DNA from: SKVR01 sp964491395
Lineage (GTDB): Bacteria; Bacteroidota; Bacteroidia; Bacteroidales; UBA7960
NCBI GenBank assembly: GCA_964491395.1
Contig: CAZBGI010000002.1
Span: forward strand, 57,975-121,974
Length of the DNA: 64,000 nt
Direction of reading: 5' to 3'
Within the stretch, counting starts at the first letter, position 1, and every line of letters begins with the position of its first letter. Shown here piece after piece: positions 16,240 through 25,427 of the stretch. The notes beneath the pieces are model-generated. The model saw only the letters and a program-made list of their open reading frames with translations, searched no databases and was not told the DNA's origin. Made by a program: the position numbers and the translations under genes.

Positions 16240-17235
16240 ATGAAACTAGCCTTGATTGGCGCCACCGGCCTGGTTGGCAATGTAATGATAAAAGTATTGG
16301 AGGAGAGCAATTTTCCGGTAAGTGAGTTTTTCCCTGCTGCCTCTGAACGCTCGGTGGGAAAACCCATTGAGTTCAATGGAAACATTCATACGGTATGCAG
16401 CATTGAAGACGCACTCGCCGCAAAGCCTGCCATAGCACTTTTTTCTGCCGGGGGAGGCACTTCAAAACAATGGGCCGAAAAATTTGCTCAACAAGGTACC
16501 TATGTAATTGACAATTCCTCTGCATGGCGCATGGATGAAAAAGTTCCCCTGGTGGTGCCGGAAGTGAATCCCGATACCCTCAGCGAACGAACCAGGATTA
16601 TTGCCAATCCCAATTGCTCCACCATCCAGATGGTAGTAGCCCTGAATCCTCTTCACAAGGCTTATGGCATCAAAAGATTGGTGATTTCTACCTATCAGTC
16701 TGTTACCGGCACCGGTGTGGCAGCTGTAAAACAACTGGATGACGAACGGGCTGGCATTACCCCCCAAAGGGTGTATCCTTATCCCATTGATTTAAATTGT
16801 TTTCCGCATGGCGGTGACTTTGAGGCCAATGGTTATACTACAGAAGAAACCAAACTGGTAAATGAAACCCGAAAGATTCTCGGGGATGCGCATATCAGAA
16901 TAACCGCTACTGTAGTTCGAATCCCGGTAAAGGGAGGGCACTCAGAAGCGGTCAATGTGGAAATGAAAACCTCTTTCCACCTCAACGAAATCATGAACCT
17001 CTTTGCCAATTCTCCCGGCCTGGTTGTTCAGGACAATGTTGCAGAGAATATTTACCCCATGCCCCGTTTCAGTCATAACAAAGATCAGGTTTTCGTAGGC
17101 AGAATCCGCCGGGATGAATCGTGTGATAATGCCCTGAATCTGTGGATTGTTGCCGACAATCTCCGGAAAGGGGCTGCCACCAATGCCGTGCAGATAGCCC
17201 GTTTGTTGCTGGAAAAAAATCTGGTGAGAGCGTAA
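16240..17235 (+). CDS. asd: Aspartate-semialdehyde dehydrogenase
   Basis: A 331-residue NADP-dependent enzyme that reduces aspartyl phosphate to aspartate semialdehyde, the branch point to lysine/diaminopimelate, threonine and methionine. The nucleotide-binding GATGLVG is at residues 8-14. The catalytic cysteine is C126 in NPNCST, and the acid/base histidine lies in the VKGGHSE block. Length is typical. A good promoter lies 37 bp upstream. The lipid kinase gene follows 87 bp downstream with its own -7 element, so asd is probably monocistronic or only partly linked. Confidence 0.97.
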   Translation: MKLALIGATGLVGNVMIKVLEESNFPVSEFFPAASERSVGKPIEFNGNIHTVCSIEDALAAKPAIALFSAGGGTSKQWAEKFAQQGTYVIDNSSAWRMDEKVPLVVPEVNPDTLSERTRIIANPNCSTIQMVVALNPLHKAYGIKRLVISTYQSVTGTGVAAVKQLDDERAGITPQRVYPYPIDLNCFPHGGDFEANGYTTEETKLVNETRKILGDAHIRITATVVRIPVKGGHSEAVNVEMKTSFHLNEIMNLFANSPGLVVQDNVAENIYPMPRFSHNKDQVFVGRIRRDESCDNALNLWIVADNLRKGAATNAVQIARLLLEKNLVRA

Positions 17236-17245
17236 GCATTTTTTG

Positions 17246-17253
17246 TACTTTTG
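17246..17253 (+). promoter_or_regulatory. Candidate -7 box for the lipid kinase-glyS genes
   Basis: TACTTTTG just after the asd stop and about 70 bp before the kinase start. No good -33 box is visible at the expected spacing. Confidence 0.45.
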
Positions 17254-17322
17254 CAATTCGCTGAAAAACAGGTGCTGTTTGCCTAAAGCGTTGAATATTA
17301 AGTATAACAAGAAACGGAAATT

Positions 17323-18294
17323 TTGGAGAAACAGGATGTAACTTCCACCTGGCTGGCTGTTGTGAACCCCAACGCCGGGGTGAAAAAGTGTGAGAAAGAC
17401 TGGGAAAAAATCGCAGGGTTATTCAAAAAGCATCACCTGGATTTTTATCCCGTATTTACGGAGAAACGAGGTCATGCCATAGCCCTTACCAAAGAGCATA
17501 TTGAGAAAGGCTTTCGAAAAATAATTTCCGTTGGTGGAGATGGTACGCTCAATGAAGTCGTAAACGGAGTGTTTCATCAAAAAGTTGCTGAGACCACCGA
17601 TATCACCCTTGCCGTTGTTTCTGTGGGAACAGGGAATGACTGGGTGCGCACCTACCATATTCCGGGTGATTATGACAAGTGCATCGCCCTGATAAAAAAA
17701 GAAGATACTTTTATCCAGGATGCAGGAATGGTAAATTTCGCCAATGGCAGCGGAACCAATACCCGTTATTTTATCAACATGGCAGGCCTGGGCTTTGATG
17801 GTCTTGTAGCCAAAAAAACCAACGCAGACAAGGATTTGGGAAGAGCCAATCCGTTTGTGTATCTTAAAAATATTTTTGCTTCCCTTTTTACCTTTAAATC
17901 AGTGCCCACCCGCATTGTAGTAGACGATACTGAAATGAACCATCATGTCTTCAGCATGGGAGTGGGTATCGGACAGTTCAACGGAGGAGGGATGAAACAA
18001 GCTCCCAATGCCATTCCCAATGACGGACTTTTTGATCTTACCCTCATTAAAGACATGAGCAAGTGGGCTGTTATATACAATGTCAATCGGTTGTATAACG
18101 GAACCATTGGCCGCCATAAAAAGGTTGAAATGCACCAGGGAAGACATATTGTGATAGAACCCAAAACACCGGTTCTGATGGAAGCAGATGGAGAATCACT
18201 GGGTCAGTCACCTTTTCGTTTTACCGTCATTCCTAAAAGCCTGAAGGTGGTAATTAACAAGAAAAATCTTTTTAAAAGTCCTGAAAATAAATAA
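17323..18294 (+). CDS. Diacylglycerol kinase-type lipid kinase (YegS/DgkB family)
   Basis: A 323-residue kinase with the DAGK catalytic fold. The nucleotide-binding motif GGDGTLNE is at residues 71-78 and GTGND at 102-106, followed by the C-terminal beta-sandwich with conserved DGLFDLTLI and MEADGE segments. No ATG exists upstream of the conserved WLAVVNPNAG strand in this frame, so the TTG at 17323 is the probable start. Members phosphorylate diacylglycerol, sphingoid bases or related lipids; the substrate here is open. glyS follows 23 bp downstream, suggesting co-transcription. Confidence 0.9.
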   Translation: MEKQDVTSTWLAVVNPNAGVKKCEKDWEKIAGLFKKHHLDFYPVFTEKRGHAIALTKEHIEKGFRKIISVGGDGTLNEVVNGVFHQKVAETTDITLAVVSVGTGNDWVRTYHIPGDYDKCIALIKKEDTFIQDAGMVNFANGSGTNTRYFINMAGLGFDGLVAKKTNADKDLGRANPFVYLKNIFASLFTFKSVPTRIVVDDTEMNHHVFSMGVGIGQFNGGGMKQAPNAIPNDGLFDLTLIKDMSKWAVIYNVNRLYNGTIGRHKKVEMHQGRHIVIEPKTPVLMEADGESLGQSPFRFTVIPKSLKVVINKKNLFKSPENK

Positions 18295-18317
18295 CATAAA
18301 CATAGAAAAATTATCGT

Positions 18318-19844
18318 ATGCTTAAAGGAGAGGATGTTTTCAAAAAAATTATTGCCCATGCCAAAGAGTATGGCTTTATTTTCCAGTCCAGTGAAATTTA
18401 TGACGGACTAAGTGCCGTATATGACTATGGTCAGAATGGTTCTGCCCTGAAAAACAACATCAAGGAGTATTGGTGGAAATCCATGGTGCAGTTTCATGAA
18501 AACATTGTGGGAATTGATTCTGCCATTTTTATGCACCCCACGGTTTGGAAAGCCTCAGGCCACGTGGATGCTTTTAACGATCCGCTCATTGACAACAAAG
18601 ATTCCAAAAAAAGATACCGTGCCGATGTGCTCATTGAAGATCATGTGGCCAAACTCGAAGAAAAGATCAACAAAGAAGTGCAAAAGGCTGCCAAACGTTT
18701 TGGTGAGAGCTTTGATGAAAAAATGTTTCGTGAAACCAACCCGCGGGTTATGGCCAACCGCGAAAAAATTGAAGCCATCATGAAACGTTTTGTGGCAGCA
18801 TTGGAAGCCAACGATCTGAAAGATGTAAAAACATTGATTGAAGAACTGGGTATTGCATGCCCTGTGTCGGGATCAAAAAACTGGACCGACGTAAGACAGT
18901 TTAACCTGATGTTTAGTACCCAAATGGGTTCATTAAGTGAAGATGCCAATCAGATTTATCTCCGGCCCGAAACCGCTCAGGGAATATTTGTCAATTATCT
19001 GAATGTTCAGAAAACCGGGCGAATGAAAATCCCTTTCGGTATCGCCCAGATTGGAAAAGCATTTCGTAATGAAATAGTTGCCCGCCAGTTTATCTTCCGC
19101 ATGCGCGAATTTGAACAAATGGAAATGCAATTTTTTGTAAGACCCGGAGAAGAAAAGCAGTGGTATGAATACTGGAAAGAAAATCGCATGAAGTGGCATC
19201 AATCACTGGGAATGCCCGATGAAGTGTATCGCTTTCATGATCACGACAAGTTGGCCCACTATGCCAATGCTGCTGCCGACATTGAATTTGAATTTCCTTT
19301 TGGCTTCAAAGAACTGGAAGGTATTCACTCGCGTACCGACTTTGACCTGGGAGCACATCAGAAATTCTCTGGTAAAAAACTGCAGTATTTTGATCCTGAA
19401 ACCAACGAGAGTTATGTCCCCTACGTGGTGGAAACCTCTATTGGTCTCGACCGGATGTTTCTTGCTATACTCAGTCACGCTTATAATGAAGAAACCCTGG
19501 AGGATGGTTCACAAAGGATCGTAATGAATCTTCCCCCAATGCTTGCTCCCTATAAAGTAGCCGTGCTTCCGCTGATGAAAAAAGACGGACTGGCAGAAAA
19601 GGCACGTGAAGTTATGGACCACCTCAAATACGACTTCATGTGTGCCTACGAAGAAAAAGATGCCATCGGACGTCGTTATCGTCGCCAGGATGCCATTGGG
19701 ACTCCCTACTGTATTACCATTGACCATCAGACCCTGGAAGACAACACGGTTACCATTCGAGAACGGGACACCATGCAGCAGGAGCGCATACATGCTGATG
19801 AAGTAAAAAAAGTAGTGGCTGAAAAAACCCGCTACAGAAGGTAA
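18318..19844 (+). CDS. glyS: Glycine-tRNA ligase (alpha2 type)
   Basis: A 508-residue class II synthetase of the dimeric type, not the alpha2-beta2 type of E. coli. It begins with the typical EDVFKKIIAHAKEYGFIFQS segment and contains motif 2 (FRNEIVARQFIFRMREFEQ) and motif 3 (ETSIGLDRMFLAIL). The anticodon-binding domain is at the C-terminus (about 400-500, with APYKVAVLPL). Length fits the family. The gene follows the lipid kinase, and a terminator-like hairpin lies about 100 bp downstream. Confidence 0.97.
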   Translation: MLKGEDVFKKIIAHAKEYGFIFQSSEIYDGLSAVYDYGQNGSALKNNIKEYWWKSMVQFHENIVGIDSAIFMHPTVWKASGHVDAFNDPLIDNKDSKKRYRADVLIEDHVAKLEEKINKEVQKAAKRFGESFDEKMFRETNPRVMANREKIEAIMKRFVAALEANDLKDVKTLIEELGIACPVSGSKNWTDVRQFNLMFSTQMGSLSEDANQIYLRPETAQGIFVNYLNVQKTGRMKIPFGIAQIGKAFRNEIVARQFIFRMREFEQMEMQFFVRPGEEKQWYEYWKENRMKWHQSLGMPDEVYRFHDHDKLAHYANAAADIEFEFPFGFKELEGIHSRTDFDLGAHQKFSGKKLQYFDPETNESYVPYVVETSIGLDRMFLAILSHAYNEETLEDGSQRIVMNLPPMLAPYKVAVLPLMKKDGLAEKAREVMDHLKYDFMCAYEEKDAIGRRYRRQDAIGTPYCITIDHQTLEDNTVTIRERDTMQQERIHADEVKKVVAEKTRYRR

Positions 19845-19942
19845 AACTGAACTCACCAGCGGATTGCTGTGAATTACCGGAAAACTATTCCCGGCAGAAC
19901 CTTTCCGAAAGTTCATTGACAGATCACAATTTCCGGCTATAG

Positions 19943-19985
19943 AACGCGGTCAGTTGAAGATTTTAATTGGCCGCGTTTTGTTGTT
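19943..19985 (+). terminator. Intrinsic terminator after glyS
   Basis: Arms AACGCGGTCA (19943-19952) and TGGCCGCGTT (19968-19977) form a 10-bp stem with one G-T pair and a 15-base loop, followed by a T-rich stretch. Confidence 0.7.
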
Positions 19986-20074
19986 TCATGAAGTCTTTAA
20001 CGGCATACCGGGATTTTTTTCAGTTTTTACCGGTTTTCTTTTTTGTGATGAACGCTTCCAACAATAAATGTGAT

Positions 20075-20082
20075 TATTTTTG
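20075..20082 (+). promoter_or_regulatory. Candidate -7 box for the S41 protease gene
   Basis: TATTTTTG about 31 bp before the ATG at 20114, with no clear -33 box at the normal distance. The position is right for a promoter. Confidence 0.45.
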
Positions 20083-20113
20083 TGTTTAGCAAGTATCCCT
20101 AAAAAATTTTATC

Positions 20114-21400
20114 ATGAAAAGAAATCTGCCTGTTCCTAATGTCTTTCTGCTGCTCGTCTTCTTTTCCTTGTCCGTTATTTTCAGTGCATGCAATAAAGAA
20201 GAACCCCCCGTCATCTTAAATGAAGAGAATGAATCGTTTTATAATGACCTTATGAAAGAATGGTATTACTGGACCGATGAGATGCCGGAAATCAATCCCT
20301 CATCCTTTGCCAACCTGCATGAGGTGTTGGAAGCTGTTCGCTATAAGCCTCTTGACAGATGGAGTTTCATCGCAGATTGGGAAGAGTTTTATACCTATAT
20401 TTCCAATACTGAATTTGTAGGGTATGGGGCAGGTTTTGCCTGGGATAACAGTGGAAACCTCAGGATTAGTCACATTTATAACAATGTTCCCATGTACGAG
20501 GAAGGGATAAGAAGGGGCTGGATTCTGGAGCAAGTTAACGGTACCGTGATGAATCCCTCGGTAAGTATAAGTTCGTTGCTGGGCGAAGATCAGGTGGGCG
20601 TAAGCAATGATTTTGTTTTTATTACCCCCTCCGGAGAGCAGGTGAATGTTACTCTCCAGAAGGAGGTACTCGCCGTGAATACAGTGTTGCATCATGAGGT
20701 GGTTGAGCAGGAAGGAATGAAAGTGGGATACCTGGTATTGCAGAATTTTTCCGGTTCCACCCAGGGTGAACTGGAAGAGGTTTTTCAGGATTTCAGCGAA
20801 GAGCAAATTGATGATTTGATTCTTGATCTGCGTTACAACGGCGGAGGATTAACATCCATTGCCTTGCAGCTTTCCAGTCTTATTGCAGGGACGGATTTGG
20901 CAGGAGAACCCTTTGCAAAGTATTACTATAATGCCTATCAGCAAGAAAGGAACAAAACGGAGTATTTATCTGAAGAGCCCAACAGTTTGGGCCTTGACCG
21001 ATTGGTTGTGATTACAACAGGTGCCTCTGCCAGTGCGAGCGAAATGGTTATCAACGGACTCAGACCTTACATAGATGTTTACGTTGTGGGTGCTGACACA
21101 TACGGCAAGCCTATGGGAGCTGATGTGTTGAGATTTAATGAGGTATGGGCTGTAGCCCCTATTACCATCAATGTGAAAAATGCCGATGATGAGGGAGAGT
21201 TTTTTGATGGAATCCCGGCTGATATTCCGGCAGCCGATAATTTGACTGTAGATTTTGGAGATCCTCAGGAAGACTCCTTTCAGCAGGCGATGGCATTTAT
21301 CACCAGTGGAATTACAAAAAGTGAACCTGTACAAGAACCTCTCTACCGGCAGCCATGGGAAGACATGGAAGGGTTGAGGCGTTGGATCGGTGGTTTTTAG
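20114..21400 (+). CDS. S41 family (C-terminal processing type) lipoprotein protease
   Basis: A 428-residue protein with a lipoprotein signal peptide (lipobox FSAC, lipidated C26). A helical N-terminal domain follows (about 40-95, with MKEWYYWTDEMPEI, common in Bacteroidota S41 lipoproteins), then a PDZ-like domain (about 100-185) and the S41 catalytic domain (about 200-385). The nucleophile serine lies within GASASASE (303-310) and the general-base lysine is K332 in YGKPMG. These proteases cut exposed C-termini in the envelope; the substrate is unknown. It stands alone between glyS and the convergent rfaE2. Confidence 0.93.
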   Translation: MKRNLPVPNVFLLLVFFSLSVIFSACNKEEPPVILNEENESFYNDLMKEWYYWTDEMPEINPSSFANLHEVLEAVRYKPLDRWSFIADWEEFYTYISNTEFVGYGAGFAWDNSGNLRISHIYNNVPMYEEGIRRGWILEQVNGTVMNPSVSISSLLGEDQVGVSNDFVFITPSGEQVNVTLQKEVLAVNTVLHHEVVEQEGMKVGYLVLQNFSGSTQGELEEVFQDFSEEQIDDLILDLRYNGGGLTSIALQLSSLIAGTDLAGEPFAKYYYNAYQQERNKTEYLSEEPNSLGLDRLVVITTGASASASEMVINGLRPYIDVYVVGADTYGKPMGADVLRFNEVWAVAPITINVKNADDEGEFFDGIPADIPAADNLTVDFGDPQEDSFQQAMAFITSGITKSEPVQEPLYRQPWEDMEGLRRWIGGF

Positions 21401-21422
21401 AACAGAATGAAAGGAAAATGGC

Positions 21423-21917
21423 TTATTTGCTTTCCAAAAACCTGTTGATAATCCCGGTGGTGGAATATCCTTCAAGGAAATCGATGGTAACTACTTTACC
21501 ACCTTTGGCCATTACTACATCGTAACCTACGATATCTTCAGGCTTGTAGTCGCTTCCTTTTACCAACACATCAGGCTGAACCCTTTTAATGAGTTCAAGG
21601 GGAGTATCTTCGTCAAAAAGCACGATGGCAGAAACAAAAAACAGCGAGGCCAGTAACTGCGCTCTTGCAGTCTGATTGTTAACGGGTCTGTCGGGTCCTT
21701 TAAGCCGCTGTACCGAAGCATCTGTATTTAAGCCTACCACGAGAATATCACCCTGATCAGCGGCTTTGGCCAGATAATCTATATGGCCCAGGTGCAGTAT
21801 GTCAAAACAGCCATTGGTAAATACCGTTTTTTTGTTCTGAAATCTCCAATAGGCCAGGCTTCTCGACAATTGTTCCGGAGAAAGAATTTTTTGGTTGATG
21901 ATGTCGTTGCGTGTCAT
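21423..21917 (-). CDS. rfaE2: D-glycero-beta-D-manno-heptose 1-phosphate adenylyltransferase
   Basis: A 164-residue nucleotidyltransferase equal to the C-terminal domain of E. coli HldE. The ATP-binding signature is H42-L-G-H45, preceded by TNGCFDILH. The later GYSTTGII segment is also conserved. It makes ADP-heptose for LPS core. Being separate from the kinase domain is usual in Bacteroidota; the kinase is not in this window. Its start overlaps the stop of the upstream flippase gene by four bases, so the two are translationally coupled. Confidence 0.94.
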   Translation of the reverse strand: MTRNDIINQKILSPEQLSRSLAYWRFQNKKTVFTNGCFDILHLGHIDYLAKAADQGDILVVGLNTDASVQRLKGPDRPVNNQTARAQLLASLFFVSAIVLFDEDTPLELIKRVQPDVLVKGSDYKPEDIVGYDVVMAKGGKVVTIDFLEGYSTTGIINRFLESK

Positions 21918-22945
21918 GTCATTGGGTTTTTATTGGCGTTTTGGATCACAGAATCTTTGTATTTCACGGATAAGACTAACCAGGAAAAGGCACCAAGAAG
22001 TAAGATGGTAAAAGTCTGTGCTGCATGTGCAATATAAGCGTATGAAGTGGCTGATTCCGGGACGATACCCAACACTTCGGTCATGGTAGTAATGACAATG
22101 AAATGATAGGCTCCGATACCTCCGGGAACAGGTGCTACAATGCCCAGACTGCCGAGAGCCAGGACTGTAAATCCTGCAGCTATGCCCAGCATGGAGGTGC
22201 CGGATAAGGCAAAGAAAACCAGGTAAACTGTAAAGAAGTAAAAAGCCCAGATGGCCAGGGTAAGGATGATAAACATTGTCTTCTGTTGCATGTCCTTCAG
22301 GGTGAGAACCCCTTTCCAGAATCCCATTACCTGTCTTTTTATTTTTCCTGCAAGCCCAGCTTTATCAATGCTGGTTTTTTTCAGATATCGAAAAACAAAA
22401 ATCATCAACCCCAGAAAAACCAAGCCCGAAAGAAACAGGGCCAGGGAATTATCTTCAATCATTTTCATCAGGGGCCCAAAAATAAAACTGTTGAGAAATC
22501 CTTTGAGATAGCTGAACTGGAAAACGATGGTCATAAAAATGAGCACCAGCAACGTTATCATGTCAAATACCCGCTCAGCAACCACTGTGCCGGCAATGGA
22601 GTTGAAGGGATGACGTGAATATTTTGAAAGGGTGACACAGCGTGTAATTTCTCCCAGACGCGGAACTGCAAGGTTGGCAAGTGTGCCGGTCATCAAAGCA
22701 TAAAAGGTTGTGGAAGTAGCAGGAGTATGGCCCATCGGGTGGATGAGCATGTTCCAGCGGATGGCCCGCACCAGGTGACTCAGAAAACCACTAAAAACAG
22801 CCAGTATGATCCAGAAAAAATTGGCATGCCGCACTTCATCCCAGATTTTTTCAATATCCTGATTGCGGGTAATCAACCATAGGATAAAAATTCCTATCAA
22901 AGCAAACAGAAATACTTTGGCATATCTTTTCAGGTAAACTTTCAA
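21914..22945 (-). CDS. Flippase-like integral membrane protein (UPF0104/AglD-type, lysyl-PG synthase TM domain)
   Basis: A 343-residue protein with about eight membrane segments, matching the flippase-like TM domain found in MprF and AglD. Typical features are the basic N-terminus (YLKRYAKVFLFALIGIFIL), the conserved SGFLSHLVRAIRWNMLI segment near residues 53-69, the GTLANLAVPRLGE block near 92-104, and the C-terminal PVPGGIGAYHF motif. No catalytic aminoacyl-transfer domain is attached. It lies 57 bp after panD and overlaps rfaE2. A role in moving a lipid-linked glycan or lipid is likely but the substrate is unknown. Confidence 0.88.
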   Translation of the reverse strand: MKVYLKRYAKVFLFALIGIFILWLITRNQDIEKIWDEVRHANFFWIILAVFSGFLSHLVRAIRWNMLIHPMGHTPATSTTFYALMTGTLANLAVPRLGEITRCVTLSKYSRHPFNSIAGTVVAERVFDMITLLVLIFMTIVFQFSYLKGFLNSFIFGPLMKMIEDNSLALFLSGLVFLGLMIFVFRYLKKTSIDKAGLAGKIKRQVMGFWKGVLTLKDMQQKTMFIILTLAIWAFYFFTVYLVFFALSGTSMLGIAAGFTVLALGSLGIVAPVPGGIGAYHFIVITTMTEVLGIVPESATSYAYIAHAAQTFTILLLGAFSWLVLSVKYKDSVIQNANKNPMT

Positions 22946-23002
22946 AGGTTGATGTTTTTGAAATGAGTATTTCCGGTTACAGGGTTAAATGACACAAGGG
23001 TT

Positions 23003-23347
23003 TTACAACTTATTGTTGTCGTCGGGGAAAACGATGGCAGGGGTATGCTGCTTTGCTTTTTCAAGTTCCATCATGGCATAAGAAAGGATGATAACCACAT
23101 CGCCTTTTTGAGCTTTGCGGGCCGCAGGACCATTAAGGCAAATCACGCCACTTCCCCGAGGGCCTTTTATCACATAAGTCTCCAGTCGCTCACCGTTGTT
23201 GATATTAACAACATGAACCTTTTCGTTTTCAATTATGCCTACGGCATCCATGATATCTTCGTCAATGGTAATGCTGCCAATATAATGCAAATCAGCCTGG
23301 GTGACAATGGCACGATGGATTTTGGATTTTAGAACTTCTATAAACAT
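23003..23347 (-). CDS. panD: Aspartate 1-decarboxylase
   Basis: A 114-residue pyruvoyl enzyme that makes beta-alanine for pantothenate. Self-cleavage is expected at G24-S25 in HYIGSITID, with S25 becoming the pyruvoyl group. The conserved GPAARKAQKGD segment is near residues 73-83. Length is typical. It is the second gene of a leftward panC-panD-flippase-rfaE2 series, 103 bp after panC. Confidence 0.97.
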   Translation of the reverse strand: MFIEVLKSKIHRAIVTQADLHYIGSITIDEDIMDAVGIIENEKVHVVNINNGERLETYVIKGPRGSGVICLNGPAARKAQKGDVVIILSYAMMELEKAKQHTPAIVFPDDNNKL

Positions 23348-23450
23348 GAGGTAATTACGGGGCTTTTTATTTTTGTTTTAACGATACTATAAACAGATGA
23401 TTACAGGGTTTTGTTGCAGTTGTATCTATCTGTTTGTCGGGGCGGCTAAA

Positions 23451-24296
23451 TTACAAATTAAAAATCATATTATCAATGAGCCTTACCGGTCCCATGTAAA
23501 CTGCAATGCATGCTACCACGGGAGTGTCTGGTTTGTTTCCTCTTATGGGGGCCAATGTTTCAGGATGGGATATTTCAAAATACTCCAGTTCCATTTCCGG
23601 ATTGGCGTTGATGGTGTGAGCAACCTTTTCAATAACTGTTTCTACCTTTTCCGTTTTATATAACCCTGAAGCTTTAACAAGGGTTTGAAAAATCAGAGGT
23701 GCCTCGCTGCGCTGTGAGTCGGTCAGCCTTACATTCCTGGAACTCATCGCCAGCCCGTCTGTTTCCCTTACTATGGGACAGGCTACAATGGCAATGTTCA
23801 TGGATTCAATTTTCACCAGGGCCTTTATCACCGCCAGTTGCTGGAAATCTTTCTCTCCGAAATAAGCTTTGTGGGGCAGTACGATGTCAAATAGTTTTTT
23901 TACCACAATGGCCACACCATTGAAGTGCCCTGATCTGTACCGTCCTTCCATTACCTTGTCGAGCAACCCGAAATCATAGGTTTGAGTTACCGGTTCGGGG
24001 TACATCTCTTCAACTTCGGGATAAAAAACCACATCGCATCCAAGCGATTCTAATAATGCAATATCTTTTTCAAAAGTCCGCGGATATTTTTCCAGGTCTT
24101 TGGGATTATTAAACTGGATGGGATTGACAAAAATACTGCAAATCCCAATATCGTTTTCAGCCATTGCCTGTTCAACCAGCATCAAATGCCCATTGTGCAA
24201 TGCCCCCATGGTGGGAACAAAACCTATGCTTTTACCCGATTTCCGGGCGGCACGACTGTAAGCCTGCATCTGGCTGATGGTACGGATAATTTCCAC
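23451..24296 (-). CDS. panC: Pantothenate synthetase
   Basis: A 281-residue ligase that joins pantoate and beta-alanine using ATP. The nucleotide-binding HIGH-type motif lies in PTMGALHNGH (28-37). FGEKDFQQL and the KMSKS-like MSSRNVRL follow. Length is typical. It is the first gene of the leftward operon with panD, so the two last steps of pantothenate supply are made together. A divergent promoter for the glycogen synthase gene lies upstream. Confidence 0.97.
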   Translation of the reverse strand: MEIIRTISQMQAYSRAARKSGKSIGFVPTMGALHNGHLMLVEQAMAENDIGICSIFVNPIQFNNPKDLEKYPRTFEKDIALLESLGCDVVFYPEVEEMYPEPVTQTYDFGLLDKVMEGRYRSGHFNGVAIVVKKLFDIVLPHKAYFGEKDFQQLAVIKALVKIESMNIAIVACPIVRETDGLAMSSRNVRLTDSQRSEAPLIFQTLVKASGLYKTEKVETVIEKVAHTINANPEMELEYFEISHPETLAPIRGNKPDTPVVACIAVYMGPVRLIDNMIFNL

Positions 24297-24496
24297 GCGT
24301 AAATAATTTTAAATCGTTTGAACCACAATCAAAGCAGAATTGTGTTAATTTTTCTTTACACTTTCAAATCCTCTGCCGGTTTTTGGAGTCAATACCAGGG
24401 TTGCAAAGAGGAGCAGCAAACATAAGTGTTTATTCCTTAGCGACTTAATACACTTAGCCAAAGGTTTTGAATAAGCCGGCAAAGCTAAGGGAATAA

Positions 24497-24528
24497 TTTG
24501 AGAAATGGCAAAAAAAAGTGTAACTTTG
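24497..24528 (+). promoter_or_regulatory. Strong Bacteroidota-type promoter for the glycogen synthase gene
   Basis: TTTG (24497-24500), 20 bp spacer, TAACTTTG (24521-24528). This is close to the consensus, with a predicted start near 24535 and a leader of about 29 bases. Confidence 0.75.
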
Positions 24529-24563
24529 CATGACATTTTTACTAACAGTCAATTAAAGCATTT

Positions 24564-25391
24564 ATGGAAAAACCCAAAGTTCTTTTTGTTCAGCAGGAAA
24601 TCACCCCATATTTGAAAGAAACCCACAAAGGCCTCATCGGAAGGCAACTCCCACAAGGAATTCAGGAAAGGGGAAAAGAAATCAGAACTTTCATGCCACG
24701 TTTCGGCAATATCAATGAAAGGAGAAACCAGCTGCATGAAGTAATCCGCCTCTCCGGGATGAACCTGGTAATTAACGATACCGACCACCCCCTCATCATC
24801 AAAGTAGCTTCTATTCAATCAGCAAGAATGCAGATTTATTTCATCGATAACGATGATTTCTTCAAACGCAAATTTACCGTGCTTGATAAAACCGGCAAAA
24901 TGTTTGCCGACAATGATGAACGCGCCATCTTTTTCACCCGTGGTGTAATTGAAACCGTAAAGAAACTTAGCTGGGCCCCCAATGTGGTTCATTGCAACGG
25001 ATGGTTTACTGCCCTCATGCCCGCTTATGTGAAAGTAGCCTTGAAAGATTCAGGAATGTTCTCCGATACCAAGGTCGTATATTCTATTTATGATGACGGG
25101 TTTGAAGGAAAACTTGATGCCAAAATAGCTCAGAAATTTAAAACCCAGGGAGTGGGAGAAGAATTTACACCCAGGCTTAAAGACCCCTCTTATGTTAATC
25201 TCAGCAAAACGGCTATCGACTTTTCCGACGGAATTATCATTGGAAGCGAAAACATTAACCCCGAGTTGGAAGCATATGCCAAAGAATCAGGTAAACCCGT
25301 CCTTGGCTATCAAAAGCCCGAAAACTATATGGATGCCTACAATGAGTTCTATGATGAAATTATTGTGAATGATTCTGTGCTCACTCAATAA
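24564..25391 (+). CDS. Single-domain glycogen/starch synthase-like protein
   Basis: A 275-residue protein that matches only the N-terminal Rossmann domain of GT5 glycogen synthases. The K-T-G-like opening (KTGKMF), DNDERAIFFTRG and PNVVHCNGWFTALMPAY segments correspond to the conserved N-terminal blocks. The C-terminal GT-B domain, with its nucleotide-sugar site, is absent, so the protein is about half the length of GlgA. The frame ends cleanly and the next gene starts 36 bases on, so this is not a recent truncation. Such short forms next to panC are common in Bacteroidota. Whether it has synthase activity alone is doubtful. Confidence 0.85.
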   Translation: MEKPKVLFVQQEITPYLKETHKGLIGRQLPQGIQERGKEIRTFMPRFGNINERRNQLHEVIRLSGMNLVINDTDHPLIIKVASIQSARMQIYFIDNDDFFKRKFTVLDKTGKMFADNDERAIFFTRGVIETVKKLSWAPNVVHCNGWFTALMPAYVKVALKDSGMFSDTKVVYSIYDDGFEGKLDAKIAQKFKTQGVGEEFTPRLKDPSYVNLSKTAIDFSDGIIIGSENINPELEAYAKESGKPVLGYQKPENYMDAYNEFYDEIIVNDSVLTQ

Positions 25392-25401
25392 TTTTTACCA
25401 T

Positions 25402-25409
25402 ACCTTTGC
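25402..25409 (+). promoter_or_regulatory. Candidate -7 box for the DUF4270 gene
   Basis: TACCTTTG between the glycogen synthase stop and the ATG at 25428. A start near 25416 would leave a leader of only about 12 bases. A -33 box is unclear. Confidence 0.45.
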
Positions 25410-25427
25410 GTTTTGTTTACGTAAAAG

